This document shows, in pieces, positions 43,315-52,698 of a stretch of 64,000 bases of DNA (its first letter is position 1; the number at the start of each line of letters is the position of its first letter). This DNA comes from Viridibacillus sp050279675 (GTDB lineage Bacteria; Bacillota; Bacilli; Bacillales_A; Planococcaceae), in assembly GCF_050279675.1 (NCBI RefSeq), contig NZ_JBNNUK010000009.1, positions 62,001-126,000 on the forward strand, written 5' to 3'. A model generated the notes under the pieces. It made no database searches and had not been told where the DNA came from. It was given only the letters and a program-made list of their open reading frames with translations. Both the position numbers and the translations under genes were made by a program.

Positions 43315-43890
43315 GTGAATAAGTGGAAAATAGCTTTTTTCTTTTTAACTGCATTAATGTTATCGGTAATCATTGGATTGTCTGTATTCATTACGAGACC
43401 GGCAACGGATATGCCAATACCGGAAACTACCGCAATGCCTGAAGGTAGTAAACTTTCTGTTCAAACAACACCAGCTGATTTTGAAGCAATTGCAAACAAA
43501 TATATTCAGGACGCGATGAAAGCGAAATCTATCCCTGTACATATGTACATTAATGAGGAAGTTACTTTAGTAAGTGAGCTTAGTGTTTTTGGTATGGAGC
43601 TACCTATTACGATGAAATTTGATCCAACAATTGATGAAGACGGCAATCTTATATTAAAACAAACAAATGTAGAAGTTGGTATGTTGAATATCCCTCCAAG
43701 CACGGCGTTGAAGTTACTAAATGACTCAGTAGATTTACCTTCTTGGATGGTTATTCGTCCAAACAAAGAGGAAGTTTATATGGGTTTAACAGAGATAGAA
43801 GTACTTTCAGGTTCTCGTATGCAAGCAAAAGAATTTAATTTAAAAGAAGGTAAGATTATACTGGAAGTAACAGTACCCGTTCAAGAATAG
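43315..43890 (+). CDS. ypmS: YpmS family protein
   Basis: This 191-residue protein has an N-terminal membrane anchor ('KIAFFFLTALMLSVIIGLSV') and an exported domain with 'VSELSVFGMELPITMKFDPT' and 'EDGNLILKQTNVEVGMLNIP', both recognisable YpmS features. Function is unknown. The GTG at 43315 gives a ten-base spacing from AAGGAG; the GTG at 43309 would be only four bases away. It follows ypmR almost without a gap. Confidence 0.85.
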   Translation: MNKWKIAFFFLTALMLSVIIGLSVFITRPATDMPIPETTAMPEGSKLSVQTTPADFEAIANKYIQDAMKAKSIPVHMYINEEVTLVSELSVFGMELPITMKFDPTIDEDGNLILKQTNVEVGMLNIPPSTALKLLNDSVDLPSWMVIRPNKEEVYMGLTEIEVLSGSRMQAKEFNLKEGKIILEVTVPVQE

Positions 43891-43902
43891 GAGGAGTAGC
43901 AC

Positions 43903-44427
43903 ATGGCTGTAGCAACATTTGCAGGTGGATGTTTTTGGTGTATGGTGAAACCATTCGATCAGCAAGAGGGCATTGAGTCTGTCATATCTGGTTATACTGG
44001 GGGACATACAGAAAATCCGACTTATGAGGAAGTTTGTAGTGAAACTACGGGACATTTTGAAGCTGTACAAATCACTTTTGATCCAGCAATTTATCCTTAT
44101 GAAAAGTTAGTAGATCTTTACTGGACTCTAATCGATCCAACAGATGCTGGTGGTCAATTTTATGACCGCGGACAGTCATATATGACAGCCATTTTCTACT
44201 ATGATGAAGAGCAGCGTGAAATAGCTGAAGCATCAAAAGCTGCATTACAAGAATCAGGAAAATTTAAAGCACCAATCGCTGTACAAATTCTACCAGCAAC
44301 AACGTTTTCCCCAGCAGAAACTTATCATCAACATTATTACAAAAAGAATCCAGCACATTATGAGCGGTATTCAATTGGCTCAGGACGAGTTGCTTTCCAA
44401 CAACAGCATTGGGGGACAAAATCATGA
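43903..44427 (+). CDS. msrA: peptide-methionine (S)-S-oxide reductase
   Basis: The 174-residue enzyme has the catalytic motif 'FAGGCFWCMVKPFDQ' (Cys10, with Cys13) and 'YDRGQSYMTAIFYYDEEQ'. It repairs the S epimer of methionine sulfoxide. GGAGGAG lies eight bases ahead of the ATG. The next gene, msrB, starts within its last codons, so the two stereospecific reductases are co-translated. Confidence 0.95.
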   Translation: MAVATFAGGCFWCMVKPFDQQEGIESVISGYTGGHTENPTYEEVCSETTGHFEAVQITFDPAIYPYEKLVDLYWTLIDPTDAGGQFYDRGQSYMTAIFYYDEEQREIAEASKAALQESGKFKAPIAVQILPATTFSPAETYHQHYYKKNPAHYERYSIGSGRVAFQQQHWGTKS

Positions 44428-44849
44428 ATAAAGAAGAAAAGTTGAAAACATTAACACCAATGCAATATCATGTCACACAAGAGCATGGGACAGAACCACC
44501 ATTCCAAAACGAATACGACAGTCATTTTGAAGAAGGTCTATACGTGGATATTGTATCTGGGGAACCCTTATTCCACTCAAAAGATAAATTTAATGCAGGT
44601 TGTGGCTGGCCAAGCTTTAGCAAACCTGTAGAAGGTGCTAGCATACAAGAAAACTTCGACACAAGCTTTGGCATGCGCCGCACAGAAGTACGGAGTGGAG
44701 ATGCTGATTCACATTTAGGACATGTTTTCCCAGATGGTCCTCAGCCAACAGGCTTACGTTATTGTATTAACTCTGCAGCATTGAAATTTATTCCTAAAGA
44801 TAAATTACAAGAACAAGGCTATGGAGAATTTTTAAAGTATTTTGAATGA
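44424..44849 (+). CDS. msrB: peptide-methionine (R)-S-oxide reductase
   Basis: The 141-residue enzyme shows 'YDSHFEEGLYVDIVSGEPLF', 'AGCGWPSFSKPV', 'DSHLGHVFPDGP' and the catalytic Cys in 'LRYCINSAALKF'. It reduces the R epimer of methionine sulfoxide, complementing MsrA. The ATG at 44424 overlaps the msrA stop (ATGA) and has GGGGGAC upstream. The paired zinc C-x-x-C motifs of some MsrB proteins are absent. Confidence 0.95.
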   Translation: MNKEEKLKTLTPMQYHVTQEHGTEPPFQNEYDSHFEEGLYVDIVSGEPLFHSKDKFNAGCGWPSFSKPVEGASIQENFDTSFGMRRTEVRSGDADSHLGHVFPDGPQPTGLRYCINSAALKFIPKDKLQEQGYGEFLKYFE

Positions 44850-44853
44850 AAAT

Positions 44854-44892
44854 AAAAAATGACAGTCCACATTTTGTGGGTTGTCATTTTTT
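44854..44892 (+). terminator. terminator after msrB
   Basis: AAAAAATGACA...CCAC / GTGG...TGTCATTTTTT is a strong stem with a T-run, right after the msrB stop. Confidence 0.9.
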
Positions 44893-45149
44893 GTGTAGAA
44901 GACAGTGAATAGACTACAAAGTGTAGTTACTGCTGATTGAATATAAAGAGAGCGACAAACAATATGAAAACAGAGATTTTAAAAGTTTACTTTCTTATAC
45001 AAATGAAATGTTGCTTAAAAAAGAAAAACTCTTAATTGTGAATATAGAAATTACATTGTTATTAGATAAACAAAATACACAAGTTTAGAGTTGTTATGCT
45101 CATTGGAAGATTGGGAGATATATTTATCAAGTTTTTTTCGAGTGTCGTT
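44893..45149. other. no gene seen
   Basis: Only short broken frames are seen in this stretch. It leads into a minus-strand membrane-protein relic. Confidence 0.4.
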
Positions 45150-45362
45150 ATTTCTCAAGAGGTTCTTTTGTATTATCTTTGCTTCTATGATATAAGATTA
45201 CGGTGGTCAGTATAGTCCCAGCTGTTATCCAGATGGATGTTTTTCCTAGATAAGTACTAAAAAGGTCTCGATTAGAGCGCCACATATAAAGGAGAGAATG
45301 ATGGCAGTAAAACCTATAAATTTCCTTATCGATTTTGGATCATGTTTCACGAATGCAGCATA
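45150..45362 (-). pseudogene. membrane protein remnant, possibly YoaK/DUF1275-like
   Basis: In two minus-strand frames the DNA reads 'KSIRKFIGFTAIILSFICGA' and then 'LGKTSIWITAGTILTTVILY' followed by 'HRSKDNTKEPLE'. Two hydrophobic helices and a charged tail, split by a frameshift, suggest the C-terminal end of a multi-pass protein; YoaK/DUF1275 is a guess. No N-terminal part is present. Confidence 0.35.
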
Positions 45363-45500
45363 AGAAGCTTGAGTTGCGGTTCGTATTTCTTAGAAGCATC
45401 TCTGTTTTTTATCATCAGACAATATAAGTATCAAAAACCAAAACTAGATTAGACTTTTACCCACTATTCTAAAGCAACAAACATAGAGGAAACAGCATTT

Positions 45501-45538
45501 AAAAAAGAAAAAAACCGCTCCACCAAATCAGTGGAGCG
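45501..45538 (-). terminator. terminator of metI-metC
   Basis: CGCTCCAC / GTGGAGCG with a 7-base loop is followed on the minus strand by a long T-rich run. It lies just past the metC stop. Confidence 0.88.
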
Positions 45539-45552
45539 ACTCATACAATCAT

Positions 45553-46740
45553 CTATTTATTGCCTACAACAGAGAGTGCTTTCGCTTTTGCAAAAGCTTG
45601 CTCAAAATCAGCTATTAAATCGTCGATATTTTCAAGACCAGCAGAGAAACGTAAAAGACCATCTGTAATACCACGTTTTTCGCGTTCTTCTTTGGGAATA
45701 GCTGCATGACTCATTGTGGCTGGATATGAAAGAATCGATTCTACGCCGCCAAGACTAACTGCGAAAATTGGAATTTGAACATGTTCAACAAATGCTTTAG
45801 TGATTTCGCGGTTAGGTAATTTAAATGACAATACAGCTCCAGTACTTTTTGCCTGTTTTGCATGGATGTCATGGCCTGGATGGGATTTCAAGCCAGGGAA
45901 ATGAACTTCTTCTACTAACTCATGAGCATCTAAATAATGAGCAAGTTTGGATGCTGATGCTGTCGATTGTGTTAAACGCGCATTTAAAGTTTTAATCCCT
46001 TGAATTAATGAGAAGGAATCTTGTGCACCTAAAATGGCACCGAATGAGTTTTGCATGAAGTAGATTCTGTTACCAAGCTCTACGTCTTTTGTTACCGCAA
46101 GCCCTGCAATAATATCACTGTGTCCTCCTAAAAACTTAGTGGCACTGTGCAACACTACATCTACACCAAGGTCTAATGGACGTTGGTATAAAGGCGTCAT
46201 AAACGTGTTATCTAAAAATGTTAGAGCTCCATTTGCCTTTGCAATAGCTACAACACCTTCAATATCAGTAATGCCTAGAAGGGGGTTAGCTGGAGTTTCT
46301 ATATATAATACCTTTGTATTTGGACGTATAGCCGCTTCTACTGATGTTAAATCAGAGAAGTCAGCAAATGTGTGGTCAATGCCAAATTTTGTTAACACTT
46401 GTGTTACAAAACGGTATGTTCCACCATACACTTCAGATGTCACAACAATATGGTCGCCGGCTTCTAATATCATAAAGGCAGAAGCGATGGCTGCAATACC
46501 TGAAGAGAATGCAAATCCGCGTGTACCCCCTTCAAGTTCAGCAATTGTTTTCTCTAATGCATCACGAGTTGGATTACCAGAACGACTATAATCATATGGA
46601 CCAAAGGAATCGAAATGCTCCTGATCGAATGTAGATGACAAATAGATTGGTACATTAACTGCACCTGTTTTTTGCTCGTAATCACCGCGGGTAGATGCGG
46701 TGATTAAACTTGTTTCAATATTTTCATTAATTGAACTCAT
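45553..46740 (-). CDS. metC: cystathionine beta-lyase (PLP-dependent trans-sulfuration enzyme)
   Basis: The 395-residue Cys/Met metabolism PLP enzyme has 'YDYSRSGNPTRDALEKTIAEL', 'FAFSSGIAAI', 'LFIETPANP'-type sequence, and the Schiff-base Lys in 'VVLHSATKFLGGHSD'. As second gene behind metI under one SAM riboswitch, it most likely cleaves cystathionine to homocysteine (MetC). Sequence alone does not fully exclude gamma-lyase activity. It overlaps the end of metI by 14 bases. Confidence 0.88.
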   Translation of the reverse strand: MSSINENIETSLITASTRGDYEQKTGAVNVPIYLSSTFDQEHFDSFGPYDYSRSGNPTRDALEKTIAELEGGTRGFAFSSGIAAIASAFMILEAGDHIVVTSEVYGGTYRFVTQVLTKFGIDHTFADFSDLTSVEAAIRPNTKVLYIETPANPLLGITDIEGVVAIAKANGALTFLDNTFMTPLYQRPLDLGVDVVLHSATKFLGGHSDIIAGLAVTKDVELGNRIYFMQNSFGAILGAQDSFSLIQGIKTLNARLTQSTASASKLAHYLDAHELVEEVHFPGLKSHPGHDIHAKQAKSTGAVLSFKLPNREITKAFVEHVQIPIFAVSLGGVESILSYPATMSHAAIPKEEREKRGITDGLLRFSAGLENIDDLIADFEQAFAKAKALSVVGNK

Positions 46741-47860
46741 ACGATGACACCTCTTTTTCTAAGGTAGAAAAAACTTGTTGTAAATCCGCGATTAAATCTT
46801 CTGCTTCCTCAATACCGACAGAGAAACGAAGTAAGGAGTCATCAACACCGCGTGCAATTCGTTCCGCTTCAGGAATATCCGCATGTGTTTGTGTAGTTGG
46901 ATATGTGATAAAGCTTTCAACACCACCCAGACTTTCGGCGAAGACAATTAATTTCAAGCTTTCTAAAAACTTACCAACCCATTCTCCTTTTTGTAAACGG
47001 AAGGATATCATGCCGCCTTTACCAGCAAACAGAACGTCTTTTACTAAAGGTTCTTGTTCTAAATAAGCCGCAATTTGCTTAGCATTTTCGGTATGTTGTT
47101 TCATGCGAAGATGTAATGTTTTCAATCCCCGTAGTAGTAGCCAAGAGTCGATTGGAGCCAGTGTTGCACCAGCAGCATTATGGTTTGTGAATAGTTTTTC
47201 GCTAAGTTCTTTGCCTTTACTTACGACAAGACCAGCTAGAACATCATTATGACCACCGATGTATTTAGTTGCACTATGTAGAACTATATCAGCTCCTAGC
47301 TCGATTGGGCGTTGATAGTAAGGTGTTAAGAAAGTATTATCAACGATTAATAATAAACTATGCTTTTTCACAAGCTTAGCATAAAGTTCAATTTCAAATT
47401 CCTGCATTAATGGATTGGTTGGGGTTTCAATGAAAATAGCTCGAGTATTTTCATTAATTAAATCTTCAACCTCTGATACAGAAGAAAATTTTGCATAATG
47501 AGATTTGATTGAATATTGTTCTTGGTATTGGCCGAGTAAACGGTATGTGCCACCGTAGATATCCTCAGGTAAAATAATTTCGTCACCCGATTTAAAAAGG
47601 GATAGAACTAACTGAACAGCTGCCATCCCGCTACTACAGGCGAAGCCAGCATCACCAGATTCTAATTTAGCAAAACCTTCTTCTAGGACGGTACGTGTCG
47701 GATTTTTTGTACGTGTATAGTCAAAACCAGTTGTTTGGCCAAGCCCATCATGAGTATAGGCAGTTGACAGGTAGATTGGTGTGTTTACAGCACCTGTTTT
47801 GGAATCGGTATGATTTCCTAGCTGAACTAATTGTGTAGCAATGTTTTTGTTTGTCATCAT
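46727..47860 (-). CDS. metI: cystathionine gamma-synthase / O-acylhomoserine thiolyase
   Basis: The 377-residue PLP enzyme of the same family as the next gene has 'FDYTRTKNPTRTVLEEGFAKL', 'CSSGMAAVQL', 'IFIETPTNPLMQ' and the Lys in 'VLHSATKYIGGHNDVLAG'. It joins cysteine (or sulfide) to an O-acylhomoserine at the start of methionine synthesis. The start at 47860 with AAAGG eight bases away is chosen. A longer frame to 47926 would be encoded by the riboswitch terminator and is rejected. Position directly behind an S-box supports MetI. Confidence 0.9.
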   Translation of the reverse strand: MMTNKNIATQLVQLGNHTDSKTGAVNTPIYLSTAYTHDGLGQTTGFDYTRTKNPTRTVLEEGFAKLESGDAGFACSSGMAAVQLVLSLFKSGDEIILPEDIYGGTYRLLGQYQEQYSIKSHYAKFSSVSEVEDLINENTRAIFIETPTNPLMQEFEIELYAKLVKKHSLLLIVDNTFLTPYYQRPIELGADIVLHSATKYIGGHNDVLAGLVVSKGKELSEKLFTNHNAAGATLAPIDSWLLLRGLKTLHLRMKQHTENAKQIAAYLEQEPLVKDVLFAGKGGMISFRLQKGEWVGKFLESLKLIVFAESLGGVESFITYPTTQTHADIPEAERIARGVDDSLLRFSVGIEEAEDLIADLQQVFSTLEKEVSSYEFN

Positions 47861-47883
47861 GTCATCATCCTTTATAAAAAAGT

Positions 47884-47911
47884 AAAAGGCCCTCAAAGGA
47901 AGAGGGCCTTC
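47884..47911 (-). terminator. SAM riboswitch terminator
   Basis: AAGGCCCTC / GAGGGCCTT, with T-rich sequence after it on the minus strand, forms the OFF hairpin between the S-box aptamer and metI. Confidence 0.9.
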
Positions 47912-47930
47912 AAAATATGAAGTCAATTTC

Positions 47931-48032
47931 CTTATCTACAAGACTACGTCTACTGGAATTAGCACCTTGCCGCATTTAGGGTGGTTGCTGAGATATCGAC
48001 GGGCCAAGTCCCTCCATCTCTCTTGATAAGTA
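47931..48032 (-). promoter_or_regulatory. SAM-I riboswitch (S-box)
   Basis: On the minus strand the aptamer starts CTTATCAAGAGAGATGGAGGGA, with CTGGCCC-like 'CTTGGCCCG', then 'CAGCAACC', 'AAGGTGCTAATTCCAG' and a closing AGATAAG that pairs with CTTATC. All S-box helices P1-P4 can be recognised. SAM binding should favour the downstream terminator and shut off metI-metC. Confidence 0.96.
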
Positions 48033-48204
48033 AGTATATTCAATTGTTTGAAAGTTAATAATAATGAAATTTTAACATGTGAAGGTGATAATATCAACCT
48101 TATTTAGAAGCAATTATTATTTGAAAAGTTTATAAAATTCTATTTGTGGTACAGTTTTTATATGAATATGCTATTATTGCATAGTTGAATTGGAAGGTGA
48201 CAAG

Positions 48205-49134
48205 ATGAATTTAAATAACATTGCTGTCAATCAGCTATTGCTAGAATTTAAATTTGACGAAGCTCAAATGAAGCTAGAGCAAGCAGTAATGGAAAACAGA
48301 GACATACAATCACTCCATAACTTAGCATGTTTTTATATTAGAGATACAGAAGAATATTACAAAACTTTACCACTTTTAGCTGAAGCAATCGAAAAACAGC
48401 CGAAGCATTATTTTCCTTTTGCTTTACTTGGTGAAATTTATTTGAGAATGGAAAAATACATTTCAGCCATCAGGATTTTAGAATATGCTTTAAAGATGAA
48501 AGATACTGAAGTAGTCCATGCGAACTTAGCTGCCGCATTTTATAATATAAAAAATTATGAAAAGGCAGCAGAACATTATAAAAAGTCAGCAACTGATGGC
48601 GATTTTTTGAAATATGCGGAAATGGTTTCATACCTCCAGTTAGACGATTATGATTCGGTACTTAATGCCCTGAAAAAAGTTAATGCAAATGATGAAAATT
48701 ATATGGGTGAAGTAAACGTAGCTGAAATTTATGCACAAATTAACTACTTTGATGAAGCGATTCCTCTATTTGAAATAGGATGGAGAGAAATTGTTAGGTC
48801 TTATGATTGGGTAGAACATTATGTTTATGCACTCATTCAATTAGGTAGAGTAGAAGAAGCCGCAGATATTTTAGACCAGATGAAAACAGAAACGACTGAT
48901 GAATTGGTAGAAAGTAAAGCAAGGGCAATGAATGAAGAGTGGATAGAGGAGAATATTAAAGGATCCATTATGGACTTGCAACATACAAATGAAAAATATA
49001 ATACACTAATTGCTCGAATTTTGAAGGGCTACCGCCCTAGAATATTATTCGAGCCATATTATGTTTCACAATGTTATCTTTACGGATGCAAAGTACATGG
49101 TAATAGAACCTATGATGAATATGTCAATATGTAA
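48205..49134 (+). CDS. tetratricopeptide repeat protein
   Basis: This 309-residue soluble protein has at least four TPR-like helical pairs ('HYFPFALLGEIYLRMEKYIS', 'EVVHANLAAAFYNIKNYEKA', 'GEVNVAEIYAQINYFDEAIP', 'DWVEHYVYALIQLGRVEEA'). The C-terminus holds three Cys/His-type residues ('YYVSQCYLYGCKVHG'). The ATG at 48205 follows GGAAGGTGACA. It is presumably a protein-interaction scaffold; the partner is unknown. It is a single gene, divergent from metI. Confidence 0.78.
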   Translation: MNLNNIAVNQLLLEFKFDEAQMKLEQAVMENRDIQSLHNLACFYIRDTEEYYKTLPLLAEAIEKQPKHYFPFALLGEIYLRMEKYISAIRILEYALKMKDTEVVHANLAAAFYNIKNYEKAAEHYKKSATDGDFLKYAEMVSYLQLDDYDSVLNALKKVNANDENYMGEVNVAEIYAQINYFDEAIPLFEIGWREIVRSYDWVEHYVYALIQLGRVEEAADILDQMKTETTDELVESKARAMNEEWIEENIKGSIMDLQHTNEKYNTLIARILKGYRPRILFEPYYVSQCYLYGCKVHGNRTYDEYVNM

Positions 49135-49303
49135 TGGGCTGAGAGATAATGGAATATCACTCGGCCCATTTGTTTAAATACTGCCAATATCTGAAGTGAT
49201 TTCATGATAAATACTATGAAAGGTTGTCTTGGTAAGGTGTAGGGAAGCGGGAAGAAAGGTATGGACTTTGTAATTTCTAATAAAGCGAAATCAATAGTAG
49301 GAA

Positions 49304-49338
49304 TAAAAAAACTTGCAATCTCATTAGAGCTTGCAAGT
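49304..49338 (-). terminator. terminator of the chemoreceptor gene
   Basis: ACTTGCAA / TTGCAAGT enclose a 12-base region with further pairing. On the minus strand a T-run follows. It lies 16 bases past the stop. Confidence 0.8.
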
Positions 49339-49353
49339 CATTTTATGTGAACA

Positions 49354-51201
49354 CTATACTTTGAATTCTCCAACTACTTTTCTTAACTCATCTGCCTGAT
49401 GAGATAGTTCTATCGCTGACGCTGTAATTTCTTGCATTGAAGCAGAGCCTTCTTCTGCGGAAGCTGCAGAACGCTCGGTACTCATTGCTGTATTTTCAGC
49501 AATTTGATTTACTTCTATAAATGATACAGCCACTTCTTGGCTATAGCTTAAAGTTTGCTCAATTTGAACTACCATTTTGTTAATAATGGCTACAGTTTCG
49601 TTTGTCTGTTTGATAATTTTATCTAAGGAAGCATTTGTTTCATTTGTCACCTCAACACCACGGATGACGTTTTGTACACCATCATGGTTTTGAGTGACAA
49701 TAGCTTGAACTTCGGATTGAATTGATGAAACGATTCCCGTAACTTCCCGAGCTGCTTTTTGAGATTGCTCAGCAAGCTTTCGAACCTCATTGGCAACGAC
49801 AGCAAATCCTTTACCATGTTCACCAGCTCTGGCCGCCTCAATGGCTGCATTAAGGGCAAGTAAGTTTGTTTGTTCCGAGATATCAGTAATCGTACGAATA
49901 ATGGAAGTAATTTCGGATGATTTTTTACCTAGTGCTTCAACGATTTCTGTTGTATTGGCCATAGTTTCTTCTATTAACATCATCACATTTGATGACTGTT
50001 CGACAGTTTTTCCGCCAAGCTCAGCAGCGACTTTCATCTGATCGGTTGCTGTTTTCACATGTTCCGCATCTGTACTTAAATAACGAGCCGCTTCTTCTAA
50101 TAAATTCATCTTTTGAACTGCGTTATTCATTCGAAGCATCGTTTGTTCGCTACCTTCAGCGATTTCGCCTGTTGTATCAGCAATTGATTGTATAATATTC
50201 GAATTTTCATCTGCTGAAGCCATTAATTGTTGTCCACTAGCTGAAACATTCTCGGCAAGTGTACTCACGCGTTTTACTAATGATGAGATAGACGTGATTA
50301 ACACATTTGTACTATTGGCAATTTCTGCGAATTCATCTTTTGTCTTTACTTTTACGCGTTTTGTCAAGTCACCATTAGCTTGTGCGATATCTAAAATAGA
50401 TGTATTAATTGCTGATGTATTACGTTTAATTGAACGGAACAAGATAGTACCCGTTACAATAGTCAAAATAATAGATGATATTGTTAAAATTAAGAAAATT
50501 ATCATTGCAAGTTCAGTTTGTTGTTCAAGTGATTTAATTTGCTCGTTGTTTTTCTTGGTTAATACTTCATTGATCATTTCAATATGCACATCTATATAAC
50601 TCATAGCTGTTTTGCCATTTCCAGCGAGAACAAGTTTTTGAGCATTTTCAAGGCCAGAATTTTGACGTGAATCAATCAGTCGCTTCGAATACTGAATATA
50701 ATTGTCATAAAATTGGTCAATGGAAGTAATTCGGTCTAGCTCTTCTTTACGATCAGAGAATATTTTTTGAAGATCTAATAAATTTGCTTCAATGCGATCT
50801 TTATCCTGACTATATTGTCTTAAGAAATTATCTTTTCCCGTAATAATATAACTTTGTTCAGAGTTTGATAGTTTCGCAATATCCGCTGCTAAACTATTTA
50901 CTTTCATCTGTTCTACTAGATTTTTCCCTGTGAACACCTTTAATTCATTTTGGAGGTTAGACATATTTGAATAGGAAACAACAAGCATTGCTGATAGAAT
51001 AATGATGAGTATAAAGAAGTTAATAATGATACGGCCGCGAATCATTTGGAAAAAGTTCGATTGTATAGGTTCATGAACTTCAATGTTTTTTTGCTTCTTT
51101 TTTATTTTAAAAAGTGAAGCAATTGAAACTGATGACTTAATAGCGCTTTGATTTTCACGTCTCTTTACATTTCCACTACTTTTTCTTGATTTTATAACCA
51201 A
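49354..51201 (-). CDS. methyl-accepting chemotaxis protein
   Basis: This 615-residue transmembrane chemoreceptor has an unusually long, basic cytoplasmic N-terminus (about 53 residues), TM1 'IIINFFILIIILSAMLVVSY', an extracytoplasmic helical domain of roughly 160 residues (CHASE3/4HB-like), TM2 'MIIFLILTISSIILTIVTGT', HAMP, and the signalling hairpin tip 'ISEQTNLLALNAAIEAARAGEHGKGFAVVA...VRKLAEQS'. It relays a ligand or redox signal to CheA/CheW. The TTG start has GGTGAC five bases upstream. No che genes are nearby, so the attractant is unknown. Confidence 0.92.
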   Translation of the reverse strand: MVIKSRKSSGNVKRRENQSAIKSSVSIASLFKIKKKQKNIEVHEPIQSNFFQMIRGRIIINFFILIIILSAMLVVSYSNMSNLQNELKVFTGKNLVEQMKVNSLAADIAKLSNSEQSYIITGKDNFLRQYSQDKDRIEANLLDLQKIFSDRKEELDRITSIDQFYDNYIQYSKRLIDSRQNSGLENAQKLVLAGNGKTAMSYIDVHIEMINEVLTKKNNEQIKSLEQQTELAMIIFLILTISSIILTIVTGTILFRSIKRNTSAINTSILDIAQANGDLTKRVKVKTKDEFAEIANSTNVLITSISSLVKRVSTLAENVSASGQQLMASADENSNIIQSIADTTGEIAEGSEQTMLRMNNAVQKMNLLEEAARYLSTDAEHVKTATDQMKVAAELGGKTVEQSSNVMMLIEETMANTTEIVEALGKKSSEITSIIRTITDISEQTNLLALNAAIEAARAGEHGKGFAVVANEVRKLAEQSQKAAREVTGIVSSIQSEVQAIVTQNHDGVQNVIRGVEVTNETNASLDKIIKQTNETVAIINKMVVQIEQTLSYSQEVAVSFIEVNQIAENTAMSTERSAASAEEGSASMQEITASAIELSHQADELRKVVGEFKV

Positions 51202-51321
51202 TTTGTCACCAACTTTCCATATTTCTATTGAATAATGTTCATTTTACTTCTTTATGAGAGAATATTCTATACTTTTTGAAAAATAAATCATTACTAAGTA
51301 ACTATTAGGAGGGAGATATTT

Positions 51322-51543
51322 ATGAATCAATCGTTCTATAGTTTTGTACAAACATTTCGTGGTGGTGGAAAACATGATGAGAAGTCTATGTTTGCAGATG
51401 CGGCTTTTCACGATCATAGCTTTCCTAAACAATCAACAGATTTTCATATACTTTCGAGATATATCGAAGAAAAAGTAGATGAAGAAATGAGTGCGCGCGT
51501 TTTTGATGAACTTTGGTATTTATATGAGTTAAAATACAACTAA
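51322..51543 (+). CDS. YozE family protein
   Basis: The 73-residue protein 'NQSFYSFVQTFRGGGKHDEK...FADAAFHDHSFPKQS' is recognisable as the YozE_SAM_like family (UPF0346), small Bacillus proteins with a sterile-alpha-motif-like fold and unknown function. GGAGGGAG precedes the ATG. It is divergent from the chemoreceptor gene across about 120 bases. Confidence 0.88.
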   Translation: MNQSFYSFVQTFRGGGKHDEKSMFADAAFHDHSFPKQSTDFHILSRYIEEKVDEEMSARVFDELWYLYELKYN

Positions 51544-51713
51544 AATAAGAATAATTAAACAAAAGTTGGACAAATTGATAAATGTAATTATTTCAAAGGA
51601 TATGTTAGATAATATTTGTCAGAGGTCAGACTTTCTTGGTACAATACTTGTAGCATCATAGCCAAATTATAGAAATATGATGAATAACAATACTATTGAA
51701 AAGAGTGATACTA

Positions 51714-52418
51714 ATGAGTGTTCATATTAATGCAAAACAAGGCGATATCGCAGACATCGTACTTCTTCCTGGCGATCCACTTCGTGCAAAGTACATTGCT
51801 GAAACTTATTTAGAAGATGTTACATGCTACAATGAAGTACGTAATATGCTTGGATATACAGGTACATACAAAGGTAAACGTGTATCGGTACAAGGTACTG
51901 GTATGGGTGTACCTTCAATCTCTATTTATGTAAACGAATTAATGCAAGAATACGGTGTTCAAAAGTTAATCCGTGTAGGTACTTGTGGAGCAATTCAAAA
52001 AGATGTTAAAGTTCGTGACGTCATTATTGCTCAAAGTGCTTCTACTGATTCTAAAATGAATGAAATCATTTTCAATGGTTTAGATTTTGCATCAACAGCT
52101 GATTTTGATTTACTTTTAAAAGCATATAATGCTGGGAAAGAAGCAGGCCTAAATTTAAAAGTGGGTAACATCTTTACTGCTGATATGTTCTATAGTGAAG
52201 AAAATCAAAATGAAAAGTTAGCTCGTTACGGTGTTTTAGCAGTTGAGATGGAATCTGCTGCGCTTTACACTTTAGCAGCTAAATATGGCCGTCAAGCACT
52301 TTCTATCCTAACAGTAAGTGACCATATCATTACAGGTGAAGTAACAACTTCTGAAGAACGTCAATTAACATTTAATGACATGATGATTGTTGCATTAGAA
52401 GCAGCTATTCAAGACTAG
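51714..52418 (+). CDS. deoD: purine nucleoside phosphorylase (DeoD type)
   Basis: The 234-residue enzyme is the standard hexameric DeoD length. It has 'LPGDPLRAKYIAETYL', 'VQGTGMGVPSISIYVNEL', 'VGTCGAI', and 'AVEMESAALYTLA' with the nucleoside-binding Glu residues. 'VSDHI' provides the catalytic Asp. It phosphorolyses purine (deoxy)ribonucleosides for salvage. The ATG at 51714 fits the family N-terminus 'MSVHINAKQGDIADIVLLPG'. It stands alone, with a terminator behind it. Confidence 0.95.
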   Translation: MSVHINAKQGDIADIVLLPGDPLRAKYIAETYLEDVTCYNEVRNMLGYTGTYKGKRVSVQGTGMGVPSISIYVNELMQEYGVQKLIRVGTCGAIQKDVKVRDVIIAQSASTDSKMNEIIFNGLDFASTADFDLLLKAYNAGKEAGLNLKVGNIFTADMFYSEENQNEKLARYGVLAVEMESAALYTLAAKYGRQALSILTVSDHIITGEVTTSEERQLTFNDMMIVALEAAIQD

Positions 52419-52446
52419 TCAATATATAAATCGTTCTAATAACATA

Positions 52447-52514
52447 CAAAAAAAGCAAGTGATCTTAAAATGACCATTAAAGAAATGGCATTGAAACGGT
52501 CGCTTGCTTTTTTC
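52447..52514 (+). terminator. terminator of deoD
   Basis: AAAAAAAGCAAGTGA pairs with CGCTTGCTTTTTT at the ends of an interrupted hairpin with inner pairing. Confidence 0.75.
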
Positions 52515-52698
52515 TATTTATATCAGTAAATTGAACATAAGTATGTATAGGTAAATGACCATATGATAAATTGATAGTCTTTTTGTTTACTATGCACAAT
52601 TCTCAATGTTATCTCAATTTAAATAATATTAATTTTGAGTATTAATCATATTATAAGAATATTCTTAATTGAAAAAATGTAAATTGGAGGAATTGCTA

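Noticed and set aside
45553..47860. Recent tandem duplication of metI and metC
   Set aside because: The two proteins are anciently diverged members of one PLP family, as in the standard metI-metC operon, not a new duplication.
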